Of a DNA stretch of 64,000 nt, positions 11,553 through 22,762 are shown piece after piece (within the stretch, counting starts at the first letter, position 1; every line of letters starts with the position of its first letter). The stretch lies in NCBI GenBank assembly GCA_031472005.1, contig PZJY01000009.1, positions 1,426,001 through 1,490,000 of the forward strand, in the 5' to 3' direction. Position numbers and translations under genes: made by a program. The notes under the pieces were generated by a model. The model saw nothing but the letters and a program-made list of their open reading frames with translations, was not told the DNA's origin and searched no databases. This stretch comes from Tetracladium setigerum. Lineage: Eukaryota > Ascomycota > Leotiomycetes > Helotiales.

Positions 11553-12142
11553 GGGACCCGCTTTTGCCCGAAATGGAAAAATATCTTATCCCACGTGAAA
11601 TGGGCAAATAAAGAAACAAATCTCAAAGAAGCAAAAGGTGCCGAACAGCCTAAAAGAACGTCCCTCACCAATGAATGCATGTTGTACAATGTATAAAAAA
11701 AAAAGAACAGTACAAAAGAAATATGCCAAGAAGACGACGGGAGAATTTCAAGATCTTCAATTCATCATCTCGACTACCTACATACCACTATCTATCCCTC
11801 CTCAAACCCCCGAGCTCAAATATGTCCAAAAACAAAGGGCTTTTTATCTGACCATCTTCGTACAAATGCTCTTCATTGAAATCGTGAAGACAACAACCAA
11901 TAGCCACAACACCAGAACACCATGTTACAAGATCCCGGACACCTTTCAATGCAAGCACCAAAGAAAAAGGTATCCTCCCAACAAAGCAGAGATAAAATGA
12001 AGGAAAAAAAAGTGTGGCAAAATGCCAGAGGTTAGAATATGGGGTACCACCACCACCTTTTCGACCACCAAACACCAACCCACCAATTGCCCAAAGATCA
12101 ACAAAGTGAAAAATATAATGTAAGAGTAAAGAAGATGAAAAC
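11553..12142. other. A-rich intergenic spacer downstream of the MADS gene
   Basis: Contains A-rich runs on the plus strand (around 11694-11705 and 12000-12010), which read as T-rich 3' UTR of the MADS gene on minus. No supported gene. Confidence 0.5.
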
Positions 12143-14093
12143 TTAGTTATCGTGCTTGGCCCGCTTTGCGTCTCCTCCTTCATCAACATCAGGCGTCTTG
12201 CGTTTGACGCCGGTGCCACCGGTGCTTGCGTTGCCAGAACTTCCTCCTCTCTCTCTATCACCGCTATCCTCGCGTAGGAAACTAGGCCCAGTGCCAACAA
12301 CTGGAGTAGCAAAATTCAAGGGGCTCGGCAATGTGTTAGAATCATTGCCTCTGAAGTTCCACTCGGGATAGAAACTCGATGGACTGGGGAGGAAGTCGTT
12401 GTTCATGAACCGACTCGGGAGTGCCGAAACAGGAGTATCAATCATGTCCCTATTCCCATTGTTCGAATTTTGCGAGGGTTGAGATACAGGATGCGGCCGA
12501 GCAAAAGGATTTGGTGGGCCTGATGCACCAGCCGAAAGAAGAGCCGAGGCTGAGGGTGATGGAGGCGGAAGAACAACCCCAGAAGAATGTGAATCTGGAT
12601 TTCGTGGCCTGTTCGACCCTGCAGCATTGGTCCCCGAGCCTGGCGAGTTGGAATCTGCAGTCGCACTTCCTGCATCTGATGGCTCGTCTGGAATTTGTAC
12701 TTTGAGAACGGGACGTTTGCCAGATCCTAACTGCATAGAGTTGGTCCTTGACGGTGGCGCAAAAGAATCTGACATTGAAGACAAAGAAACGTTTCTCTTA
12801 GCTTGCACTTGAGGATTGGCAGGATTTGATGGAGGAGATGATGTGAAAGGCGCACGAGAAGCATCAATCGATGGAGCACGATTATTTGCAGTTGCTGTAT
12901 CACTGCGTGCAGCTTCAGCATGTGAAGTGGATGAAGCCCAGTGTTGAGATAGAATTGACCGCGACTCATCGATTGGCGTGAAAATGCTATGAGATTTGAT
13001 AGATATGCGTTTCACTGGCTCGAGCATTTGGTGCTGCGCCACTGCTACAGGGGAATCCTCTTCTTCCTCTGGAGACTCTACCCGCGGAGGTTCTTGGTGC
13101 TGAGGTTGAGGGGACTTAGCTCTGGGCGAGATTGAGGTCTTTCCTGCTTGAAAGCTGGTGGCATCGACCTTCTCTGTTCCTCGACGTACAATTGCTGAAC
13201 TTGTTGTGGATGTGGATGTTGTGGTGGTCCATAGTTTTGATATTGTGGTCCAGGTACTTGCTGAGGAAGTTGAGGTGGTGCTTGCATCTGTGGTGCCTGC
13301 ATTTGCGGTGCTTGCATTTGAGGTGCTTGCATATGCTGTGGTAGACCATGTGGATGAGAAGGCATTTGAGGTCCATTTTGGGGGTTATAGATGGCAGGAT
13401 TTGGCATGTATGCGAAACCATTCGTAGGTTGAGGATGCTGCTGCGGAACAAGATTAGAGCTCGTCCTTCGCGGACCATTTCTGGACGGTGGTCGCGATCC
13501 GTTCTGTGGTTGTGGAGTATGCTGGCGCTGTTGGGGAGGTGCTGAAACACGCCGTTTGGCATTGGTGGGGAGGCGGATGGAGTGTGGTGTCGGATATGTT
13601 GGTAGGCAGCTTGGTTCTGGAATTGAGGAGGCATCATTTGCGGCTCTACAGAGCCATGGTGAGACTGATTTGATCCGTCATCGTCATCATCATCATCGTC
13701 CATCTTTCCCTTCCCACTGAAGTCTGCCGGGCCTTTGTGTTCGCTTGCTCCTGCATACTATCGCGCTGTTAGCCCTTCTTCCATCTCGCGCGATTCCTGG
13801 GTAGCGTACGTAGTTGTATCTTGTCATGATATCCTGCATATCTCCACTTGAGTATTCATACAGCTTCTTGTTGTTGCCGAAAATGATGACGGCCACATCC
13901 ACAGAACAGAGGACGGAAAGCTCATGCGCCTTCTTGAACAGTCCACCTTTGCGCTTGAGAAATGTGCTGTGCAGTACCGAGTTAGCATGGCATCCACAGA
14001 AAGTTTGCGACGCGGTAGCATGTCGAGGGTAGCTTACACTGAGCGATTGCGGTCATCCTTAATCGGCTTGATCTCAATCTTTCGACGACCCAT
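12143..14093 (-). CDS. rlm1: MADS-box (MEF2/SRF-like) transcription factor Rlm1
   Basis: Exon 1 (14038-14093) starts MGRRKIEIKPIKDDRNRS; exon 2 (13810-13966) continues TFLKRKGGLFKKAHELSVLC and VDVAVIIFGNNKKLYEYSSGD. Together they are a full Rlm1-type MADS and MEF2-like domain. Rlm1 is the nuclear target of the cell-wall-integrity MAP kinase and controls wall genes (family knowledge). The rest is low-complexity: an eight-Asp run after GKGKM, a QMQAP repeat (about 13260-13330) and a Ser/Pro-rich C-terminus ending KRAKHDN. Exon 3 starts about 13750. Three frame problems occur, each needing one extra base: the exon 2-3 join (intron 13751-13809), about 13535-13560, and about 13095-13140. No GT-AG intron repairs them, so base errors or real decay are possible. 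The conserved domain itself is intact. Confidence 0.88.
13255..13335 (-). repeat. Short tandem repeat encoding QMQAP units in rlm1
   Basis: About four to five 15-bp units translate to repeated QMQAP. A coding minisatellite such as this could vary in length between isolates. Confidence 0.7.
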
Positions 14094-14682
14094 CGCGGCG
14101 ATGCGCGGGTTTTGCGGAAGATATGAGGTTTCTGTGAATTGATCCAGCTCCTCTGGCGGTCCTGGAATCCAGGGCGGGTTGGTGTCGGGCTGGACGGGTA
14201 GAGGACGAAGGATCACTTCTGGATCACAGTTGAACCACGACAAACATCAAAGTTCTTGTCTTCTTGCGCGTGCGTACGAGCGAGCGGTAGGTAGGGAAAT
14301 GGGCTAGCGACGATGATGTCAATGTCGCACGGAGATGAAGATGGATTAAAGGGTGGTGGCGACGGCCTGGGTCGAAGAGTCGATGGAAATAGAAAGCAGA
14401 GGGGGGGGAGGAGGAGGTATATGCGTGCGCTGATGCTGGTGGAGATGGTGGTGATAGTTCGAGGTTGTGAGTTCTGTCTGGGCTTCGACGCTCAACTCTG
14501 GTCGCTCTGAAACACAAACAATGGTGCAACAACGGGGATAACCGCTGTAACTGCTCGGGGTGGGAGACAGAGGATGTTATAGAAAAGAGCAGCCGGTGTT
14601 GGTGGAATGAGTGCGGTACCGTACCTGGGGGCACTTTTTTTTTCGTGGTGTTGATGCGATAGAGAGATAGAGGATCGCGATG

Positions 14683-14692
14683 CTAAATATAG
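14683..14692. promoter_or_regulatory. Rlm1/MEF2-type box 590 bp upstream of rlm1
   Basis: CTAAATATAG fits CTA(A/T)4TAG exactly and lies upstream of the MADS gene start at 14093. It may serve autoregulation; inference. Confidence 0.45.
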
Positions 14693-16778
14693 AGTCGAGG
14701 GAGGAGAGGTGGTGGTGAGTGAAGGTGTGTGCAGTGTTGGTGTGTGCAGGGACAAAGAAGAGGCTGGTGAGCCGGAGATCGGGAGACGGAGAGACAGAGG
14801 GAGGAAGAGTCAAGAGGAAGCTTGAAGGACAAACGGCTGTTCGCTTACGGGGGTCCAGAAGTTAGCGAGCGCTGGTGTTGACATATCAAATTCGAGTCCT
14901 TTCAGCCCTCGCACAGCGGTCCCTGTTCTCCTTGTTCTGCCTCCTTTGCACGCATCTCAGTGGTCAGAACACGGGCTGTGGAGTTGTCGAATCACCGTTT
15001 CTGTCACACAGTTCAAAGGCTGCGAGTACAAGCATCAAATTCCCCGATCTGAGCCTCGTATTGTGCCCTCTCGCCTTTCTTGCGCACACAGCCAAGCAAA
15101 GTAAACAAACACTTTTGGGAGACCTGGAGGACTTGGAATGATGGGTTAAGTTAACAGGAAAATTCAAGATGGGAGTAAACACCAAAGGTGAACTCGATTC
15201 TGTGTGCGAGGCAGAAACTGATTGAACGCATCAAGTGTTGTGTGTTGTCTTACAAACACCCCCTTCCCTTCCCGTTCTCACGGAACGCTCCCCCGTCCCC
15301 CGTCTTCTCCTCTGCACTTTCTCTTCTTTCGCTTCCCTCCCAGCAATTCCAGCAAATTCCAGCTCCCAAAATCTCCCCAAATTCCCCAAAAGCATTCCCC
15401 AAAACTAAGCGCCCGAATCGACGGTGGAGGGTCTGAAACACTTACGACTGGCTCGACACAACCTGCAAACCCGCACCGAGATCCTTGGGAAGTTGGGGGA
15501 CGCGGCTTTTTCCTGCTGACTTTCCTACAGGCTGCGAGTGCAGAGTCCTGCAGCAGGTGGTGAACCCGGTGATTGGGGGGCAGCGAAATGATCCCAAAAT
15601 AGACCATATCCAGGTCAATTTGTACACCTTTCCTTCCCGCAAATTGGCCCGAATCGAGTGATTAGTCCTGATGACTGACGGTGTAGAATTATTGGTGCAT
15701 TATTCAATTTCAATCTCAATATCTACCTCTTTACTCTTCTTGTCCCTCCTTTTTTGCTGGACGGCACCGTCAGCTCGTCCCACGTTCAACCCATCAAAGA
15801 GTTGAGTATGCGCCATCCCCCATGCTTGGAGATGCATTTGAGCGTTGGTGCCTGGTAAAGTACCCAAGTATTTCCATCTTCTTTGCTCCTTTATTCTATT
15901 CTTGCTAACACACACTTTCATCATTCCAAGAAGAATGCAGGTACTCTGCTTCCAGATGTACCAACGGCTCTAGTCCATCCTAGTCGCGGCACTTGCAAAA
16001 GCTGTGTGATGTCGTCGCTTGCTTCAGAAGCGCGGCTATGGTTGTGAACCATTGTATACTCAATATTAACTGATTCTCAAGGGCTGCACTCAAATTTAGA
16101 AATCGTTGTAGCGGCTAGTTGTATTTAATTGTTGACTACCAATGACTACCAATCGCCGTGATCACCTACATCACACATACTTCCGTTTGGAGAGTCGCAC
16201 CCATAATGATCTTTCCTGATGAGATCCGTGGAACCATTTTGGGACGATGTGACCAACCTGCATCTCTTTAGGAGCATCTGCAAGACTGCAATGTTCCAAA
16301 GGAGTACAGTACAAACGCAGGCAGAGAGACTTGCTTTACAGGATCCAAGGAAAAGCTTACTCGAGTGGCTACGATGCGGTTGGAGTACAGACGTACATCC
16401 GAATCCTCTGAAATCTTCCATGATATCAAACATCGTACCAAACATCGAGTAGTGGTGATGCCACGACAGACAACCCCGTGATCTACCGGGAAATGCAATG
16501 CAATCCTCCTTCCACAAATCTACTCAACATGAAACAGCCCCGTCCACAATCCACATTGCTTCCAAGATGTGATTTGAAGGCTGACGATTGAAAATGTACA
16601 GTGCTCCGTACAATACCCTGGCCTGACCTGGCCAAACGAAACCAAACAGACCAAAACAACCCGAGTGAGCCATCACCGCCATGAGGCTCCCACCCCAGCC
16701 AGCCAGCCAGCGATGAGCGAGCTGCATTGCATTGCACCCAAATTCCACATTCCCCGCTAATGCAAGTGCTCAACGCGG

Positions 16779-16806
16779 GATCTAAAAATAGATCTATTTT
16801 TAGATC
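16779..16806. promoter_or_regulatory. 28-bp perfect palindrome holding two inverted Rlm1 boxes
   Basis: The segment reads the same on both strands from GATC to GATC. It holds CTAAAAATAG (16782-16791) and CTATTTTTAG (16794-16803), two perfect Rlm1/MEF2 boxes two bases apart. It lies about 2.7 kb upstream of the rlm1 start codon, with no intervening gene that I can support. Confidence 0.5.
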
Positions 16807-18140
16807 TCAAATCGCACCACCGAACAACCACGACATCACCACTGTTCGTGCAAGATTTGGACAGCCTGACTTGTGCTCCCGATTCTTCAAGCCTCCTTTC
16901 TGGCTTTTCCCCGTCGCCGAGTAGGAGTATGTCGTCCAATAATGATCCTAGAGGTTACAAAACTACTCTCCGTTTGGTTTGGGATTTCGTGGGCAGTGTC
17001 ATCATCCTAGCTTTGCAGACGGCTGCAAGCAAGCAGATCTGCAATGAATGATGACAAGCCTCTCCAAGGAAGTTCTGCATTGGGAACGGAAATTTACAGT
17101 TTTTGAAGAAGTTTCTTGAGGAATTCTGGGATTCCTTCTTCAAGTCACAAGCTTCGAAGGTTGCATGGGAGCTGTCCATCCATCCATTCATTCATTTTCA
17201 CGCTCCCCGTCTATCTCTTGATCGCTCACCCAAGAGATATGTTGGATCTTACCTACCAACCAGGAAACGAAATGTTTAATCGAAAACACTCACAAACACT
17301 CGCGCGCCGACATAGCTCCAAGTTCAAACAACGAGCAGCAACAGAGTCTACAGTCCGCATCCACCGCCAACCCTCCCCCGCAACCCAATAATCTACCTAC
17401 CCCAGCAAGTTGACAGCATAGCGCACCCGAAAAAACCAGTATCATCAATGCAATAAATCCCTGGTAATTGCTAGTTTCTGTTTCCAAATTCGCACACACT
17501 CTCCAGTCCCTACCCGTACCTGTTCTCACTCAGCCTTACCCCGTGCCCCCAACATTCTCCCGGCGGATTGATGCCGAGCACACTACTATTTTCTCGAAGC
17601 CTCAGATTTGCAATGTGAAACTTCAATCTATTACTTGACAGCTGCATTTACCGAACCACGACATCAACTCAATAACCCATCTAGTGGGCAAAACCACCCA
17701 CCTACCTACCTACCTCACCAGGTCGATTTGTTCCACCGCTTTTTGCTTATGCGCAACATTTGGCGTTTCGTCTCTTCAGGAACTTTACTTTCTCCTGCAA
17801 TAAGGAATTTAATTCTCACGTTGATATCATATGTGGATATTTGAATAAGTGACTGAAGATTTGTGAAACTATGTTGGATTCTTTTCGGTCCTGGTAGCCT
17901 GGTAAGACCAGGGTTTCTGTATGGTGTGGTCAATTCAGGGGGTCTCAATCATCCCATCTCAAGACGCTTTACTTTCCGAACACGACGACAGATCCATACC
18001 AAGTACCTAGGTAGGTACTAAACCATCGTTCTCAAACACCCACCAGAGTCATGGCAGAAATGAAATGTGTGCATGTATACTTGGACATAACCAGGAATTA
18101 ACGAAGGAGATAACGAATGGAGATACTCAGATTAACCCCT

Positions 18141-18320
18141 CCAATAAACACTTCGAGAAACGAAACGGTGTGTGTGGGTTGGAGTTACTGTGCGTTTGTT
18201 TCTCCTTGTCTGGAGAGCTTTTTTAATGTAGTTACAGACCAAGGTTGGTGGTTCCTAGTGAAATAAAGATAGATTCAGCAGAGGATGTCAGAGGTGTTGA
18301 GGAAAGAGTTTACACCGGAG
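18141..18320 (+). repeat. Diverged direct repeat, copy 1
   Basis: Shares with 23201-23390, in the same orientation, the blocks TTGGAGTTACTGT, CGTTTG, TTCTCCTTGTC, GATTCAGCAG/AGTTCAGCAG, GATGTCAG and GAGTT(T)ACACC. No coding potential is apparent. Confidence 0.6.
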
Positions 18321-19288
18321 TCTGAAAAGGGCAGTGACAAGACATGGGCTTCCTGAACGATCTTGACTTTGAGCTTGAGACAAGAAATTATTTCGACGCG
18401 GCTTCTGACAGATTGGAGAGAAACGACTTGACATCTCGAATCGCTTAATACCAACAACCCACTGACCTTTAATCCACCACAAACTGATGGCTCACCACTT
18501 CGATACACACCATCAACATCACCAGAATACATCGCACATGACAACAACGATCTATTTGAACAAAATTGCCGCCCTATTGTTTGTCAAGCAGCATCATGGA
18601 CGGTATGAGGCGTTGAATAAAGCAATGAAGTGAAAAGGATGACCAACAAGGGTTAATAAGATTGATGGGGGAATGATTTCTTGTTTTGTACAATCAATGA
18701 ATATTTAGCTGACTCCGCGCCAGGTTGAATTGCGCCCAACCTAGGACGGAGTTCAAGACCAGAAGTCCAAGAACCATGACAGGCACCTAGTCCCCATATC
18801 GTTCCAAATCCTTCCAGGATTGTTTCCAGCCGTGCAAGTGATTATTCGCTTTTTACGAAGTCACGGAGGAGAAAACCTTTGGGCGTGCCGTGTACCGAAC
18901 ATACGTTAGATCTGACTTTTATAAATACAAGGTCGGATAGTACGGTGATATTTGATGGGAGAAGAACGGACAATATCCAGGAAGTTATCAGCAACTCGCG
19001 AGCAGCTAACGAGAGGAGGACCCAATACGAGACAAATCGCCGAGGTAGATGGGCATGACGACGCGGATGAGATGTGCAAACATGTAGCGACATCCTACTG
19101 TCCGTACTTGTTTGTGAGATCCTTCCAGTTGTCTCCAGGACAAACCCACATACGAAGCTTATTAGGATCAACAAGTTTGAGTCCCCTTGGAAATCTGCAG
19201 GCATCAAATCAGACCAAATTTATAAACGCAAAGCATAAATAAAAAGCATGTATGGCCCAGCACTGAAGCAGACAATGCGACCAACGAC

Positions 19289-19830
19289 TTACTCTTCTTC
19301 GGCCTTCAATCTCCCAGCCGTCTTCTTCTTCCCCTCAAAGATCCTCTTCTTCTCAAAGAACTTATAGGCAGCAGGGTAGACCGGACTCTCAGCACCACCC
19401 ATCTGTTTCTTCGCCTTCATGAATGTATCCATCATCCGTGTGCTAACATCAATCTGCGCGCAAAAGGCACTTTTGGTCCATGGTTTTGGCGTTCCATCCT
19501 TCTTGAACTGCCCAGGCTGTCCGTTCTCGGGTTTGTGACTGTCTTTTTGGAGGAGGAGGTTTATCTTACGGCGGACTTCGGAGCAGATATCGTGGATGGG
19601 GAAGGATTCGTCGTCTTCGCCTGGGAGGGTGATGTCAAGATAGGAGGAACCTGAGACCCCTTCAATAGGAGCTTTCAGTGATGACTTAGGGACGGAGCTT
19701 TTGGTAGATTTGTTGAGCTCTTTGTTGCTTTTCTCTGCAAGTGCTTGGGTTTGTCTCCTGGGACGATGGTTGGATATGGATCACTTTTTACGGCGATCTT
19801 GGGACCGGATTGTCTTGCTGCTTTCGGCAT
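19289..19830 (-). CDS. DUF7726-like small protein; one-base frame break
   Basis: Starts MPKAARQSGPKIAVKSDPYP, then the frame must shift by one base near 19735-19750 (after PGDKPK) to continue EKSNKELNKSTK and the conserved part: ICSEVRRKINLLL, KSAFCAQIDVSTRMMDTFM, PVYPAAYKFFEKKRI, ending RLKAEEE. With the missing base the length is about 180 residues. The VRRKI...YPAAYKFFEKKR pattern resembles a fungal domain of unknown function (DUF7726); I cannot assign a role. Lysine-rich ends suggest a nuclear or nucleic-acid-associated protein, which is only inference. The sudden but clean frame change is like those in several other genes of the window and is probably a base error. Confidence 0.6.
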
Positions 19831-20461
19831 CTTAATGACTTTGATTAAGTGGTGTATCAAATCCGGGATGTCTAGAGGCTTGAGGCTGTGTATTCCAGAA
19901 GGAGTTTGTCTCCAAAGATATATGTTGTTGGTTTATGCTTTTGGAGATCTTGACGCGTCTTCACGCGTTTGTCAATAATGGAACGTCATCCCGCTCGGGC
20001 CTCTCATCAACAAACAATATCAATGTCAACATCACCATCGATCCTTAATAACATTTCAGTCCAGTTCGCATCCTTCTGAGGCAAGTTGGATTTATTATAG
20101 CTGCTTCGTGGCGTGTGAATATAAACTGTACTTTGGAATCTTCTACAAGTTGCTGATTGTCAGGCGAAGCACGATTGTCAGTCGCAAGCCTTGTTCGTAT
20201 CTTTCTGTTGCTCGGCTTTCCTACGAACCCTATTTTTTTTTATTTTTTTTTCAATTCTTGGGAGAGAGGTGCTCTACACAGCCGCAAAGAATATGCAGGA
20301 AAGGCCATCAAGCTCATTGCTCCCTTACTTCTGAAGCCTTGATTCTTGAAACGCCTTCGAACACTATCGACTACGTTGAACAGCACCTAAGAGACCAACA
20401 GCTGTGCGCACAAGGATTGCATTGAACACTGAGTGTTCTCCGCACGCACATCCCATCGATC
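19831..20461. other. Intergenic spacer
   Basis: Contains T-rich tracts (20229-20252). No supported gene or repeat. Confidence 0.5.
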
Positions 20462-21094
20462 TCAATTGCACACCCCATTGAAACCTGGGACAGATGCCCC
20501 TATAGGTATCATCAAGATGGCAATATCGATATACTGATTGCCAATATGCCTAAAGTAGCCCCATCCACCAGTACCCACAAGCGCTGGCCTGTTCCTATCG
20601 CACCATTCATTGATTTTTCCCATTGTAAGTGCCACATCATACCCTGACATGCGTCCCCAAAGTCTACAGTGATTCTGGTTGCGGATTATAAGACGGCAGG
20701 TGCCACCATTCGAGTCGCTCCACACACTACGATCGCCACCGTTGTAGTCTAGGACTAGAGAGCCAACTTTGTTGTTCGCGTAGCGTTCGATTTGCGATCT
20801 GCAGTCACTCAAGAACTGTTGTTTCTGGGCGGCCGTTGCAGAGTAATCGAGGCAGCCCTCAACTCGATCATAGACCGCGCGCTTATGCAACGCGACGGGG
20901 CCGATCTCGAGGGTCTCGCTCACGTTGAAGGCTGCGTTGAAAGACTCGATGGAATAGTATTTGCCGGTATCTGTCAAAGGTTTGGTGAACCCAGGAGAGG
21001 TTTCTTCAAGGGGATGTGCTTCCGGCAGACTTGTGCTAATGGCCAGCAATGGCATTGACAACACGATACACACTGTCGTAAAAGAAGACCACAT
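20462..21094 (-). CDS. Small secreted protein with pro-region (effector candidate)
   Basis: Single exon, 210 residues. An N-terminal signal peptide (VCIVLSMPLLAIS) is followed by a pro-region ending in a Kex2-type KR site (VALHKR-AVYDRV, near residue 72). The mature part has six cysteines: EGC, SDC, GTC, NHC, EWC and a C-terminal GVCN. I do not recognise a named family. Order and spacing of four cysteines, the KR-processed pro-region and the IN-C-GGWG segment resemble the protein encoded at 22244-22762, so they look like diverged paralogues. Small, secreted, cysteine-paired and lineage-specific proteins in plant-associated fungi are often effectors, but no activity can be read from this sequence. 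Confidence 0.7.
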   Translation of the reverse strand: MWSSFTTVCIVLSMPLLAISTSLPEAHPLEETSPGFTKPLTDTGKYYSIESFNAAFNVSETLEIGPVALHKRAVYDRVEGCLDYSATAAQKQQFLSDCRSQIERYANNKVGSLVLDYNGGDRSVWSDSNGGTCRLIIRNQNHCRLWGRMSGYDVALTMGKINEWCDRNRPALVGTGGWGYFRHIGNQYIDIAILMIPIGASVPGFNGVCN

Positions 21095-22243
21095 GGTGAA
21101 AGACTATTCTGGGAGTTAGCAAATTGGGTTTCCAAAAGCTATGGAGAAGGTTTGATTACATTCGTTGTTTTGCGTTTCCTGGGGGTCGGGCTGATATATT
21201 GAGATCGCGGTAAACTTAAGAAGTCTCTCTCAAGATCTTTAGAAGCAGTAGATGCTGTGGAGGTGATGGAGCTTGTGATCCACAGTAAACTTGAAGATGT
21301 GAGTGAACAGTATGAAAGTAGAATGACTGAAAATGCCTCATGTACTCACGAAGGAATGGAAGGGACATATATATTTTGTCTCTCTCCATTGAGCTTAACA
21401 TAAACGAGCAGGCAGACCTATTGATTGAGTGCTTTGAGAAATCATACTCGTGTCTCGGAGATGTATGGGCGGTGTAAATGATTGTTGGGGAAAATGTGGT
21501 GTTACTATTTGACTCATCAAGGCACATACCGTATGAATGAAAGCGCTCCCAGCTCACATGCTCTTTGGTTCGGCATTTGTCATCAGATACCGAGACCGAT
21601 TCACTGTAATTAGCAAATAGTGAGAAATATCAGGTATAAGAAGACACGCACTAACGGCACATCTCGAATCCGACAATGCTCATTTCTACCCCAGTCCGGA
21701 GTACGCTCGGCGTGCATGCATTACTAGCAAATATTTCGATATATCTAGCCCGCTCAGAACCAGGAATACGATTCGAGTTGTCGCGATCGCACGCTGATAT
21801 AGACCACGTATGCAGGTATCAACAATTACTGGTTTCAGTTTTCTATTTGTCTCGTGGAAAATCGATAGTTCGTGATTTCAAGGCACTCATTACTCAGAAG
21901 AGCGCATAGCGCTTGTCTGCTTTATGTAGCCCCATACCAATGTTTCTTCAATAGATATAAGACGAGATCTTCTGGTAGGTGTATAGTTTCAAGGACAAGA
22001 CCCGGGCACATCACGTTCAGGAGAGTGGGTTGATAAGAACGCACGCAACAGTAACAAGTCTACCGAGCCGGAAATTCAGACAAAACACGCCATTTTCCTA
22101 GACGGAATTGCGGATATCAACGGTCAAATTGACAAGAAGATTGTGGTAGAAGTTGACAGTGAGTGGTACTTATGGGACTTCCACCACCTAAATAAAAACA
22201 CATAACTAACGTATTTCTGTTAGAACGACAAGTACCATTCAAA
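21095..22243. other. Intergenic region between divergent secreted-protein genes
   Basis: About 1.15 kb shared upstream region of two divergently transcribed secreted-protein genes. No conserved ORF is seen. Confidence 0.5.
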
Positions 22244-22762
22244 ATGTACACCATTCTACGCAAATTTGCATGGCTTCTGTGTGCTTTTCAAATGGCTACA
22301 GCGCTCCCGGAGTTCCATGTTGAAGAAGTCAGAAATATCTCAACATCTACCTCCCAGAACAATGGCAACATTCCATTTAAGACTCGACTATCGAAGCGCG
22401 CCGCCCTTGTGGGCGAGTGCTACACTGATGCAATGGAACCCTATCTATTCAACGTTTACAAAGCCTCGCTTGATAACTTGCGCAGCCAAATCGAGAATGG
22501 ACAACGATCCCTGAATCTTGTCCCCAATGGCTGGACCAGTTACTCTACCATCGATTCGTTGATACGGTTCGACAATCAAGGCCAGTGTCAGAATGAGGTG
22601 GTATCGTACACCACTGTCGCGAATATTCTCAACACCATTCGAACTACTTGTGCTGGTCAAAGAGGATGGGCCATTAATACTGGTCAACCTAATGTTTATT
22701 TTATCCTTAACTGGGCCCAGAATACTTTCCCTCCTTATTCAGCTAGACACTGTGGGACATGA
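22244..22762 (+). CDS. Small secreted protein with pro-region (effector candidate)
   Basis: Single exon, 172 residues. Signal peptide FAWLLCAFQMATALP, then a pro-region ending TRLSKR (Kex2 site, about residue 52) and a mature domain with four cysteines: GEC, GQC, TTC and RHC. The central GQCQNEVVSYTTVANILNTI aligns with GTCRLIIRNQNHC...MGKINEW of the minus-strand neighbour, and AGQRGWAINTGQPNVYFI with VGTGGWGYFRHIGNQYIDI. It lacks the two extra cysteines of that paralogue. No enzymatic motif is seen. A secreted role in host or microbial interaction is a guess from architecture only. Confidence 0.7.
   Translation: MYTILRKFAWLLCAFQMATALPEFHVEEVRNISTSTSQNNGNIPFKTRLSKRAALVGECYTDAMEPYLFNVYKASLDNLRSQIENGQRSLNLVPNGWTSYSTIDSLIRFDNQGQCQNEVVSYTTVANILNTIRTTCAGQRGWAINTGQPNVYFILNWAQNTFPPYSARHCGT

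Larger units (their letters stand above)
14094..19288. other. Gene-free 5.2-kb region upstream of rlm1
   Basis: No open reading frame here looks conserved on either strand. The first kilobase is purine/pyrimidine-biased (GAGAGA runs, T-run at 14638), typical of a long fungal 5' leader and promoter. Further on are the palindromic Rlm1 boxes (16779), CCTACC-type short repeats (17696-17716), an ACCTAGGTAGGT palindrome (about 18005) and one copy of a diverged repeat (18141-18320). A non-coding RNA or a long regulatory region is possible but not shown. Confidence 0.5.

Noticed and set aside
13116..13703. 195-codon frame continuing past 13535 on minus
   Set aside because: Beyond the break the other frame carries the rlm1-like Gln/Pro-rich sequence; the continuation here is basic and unconserved.
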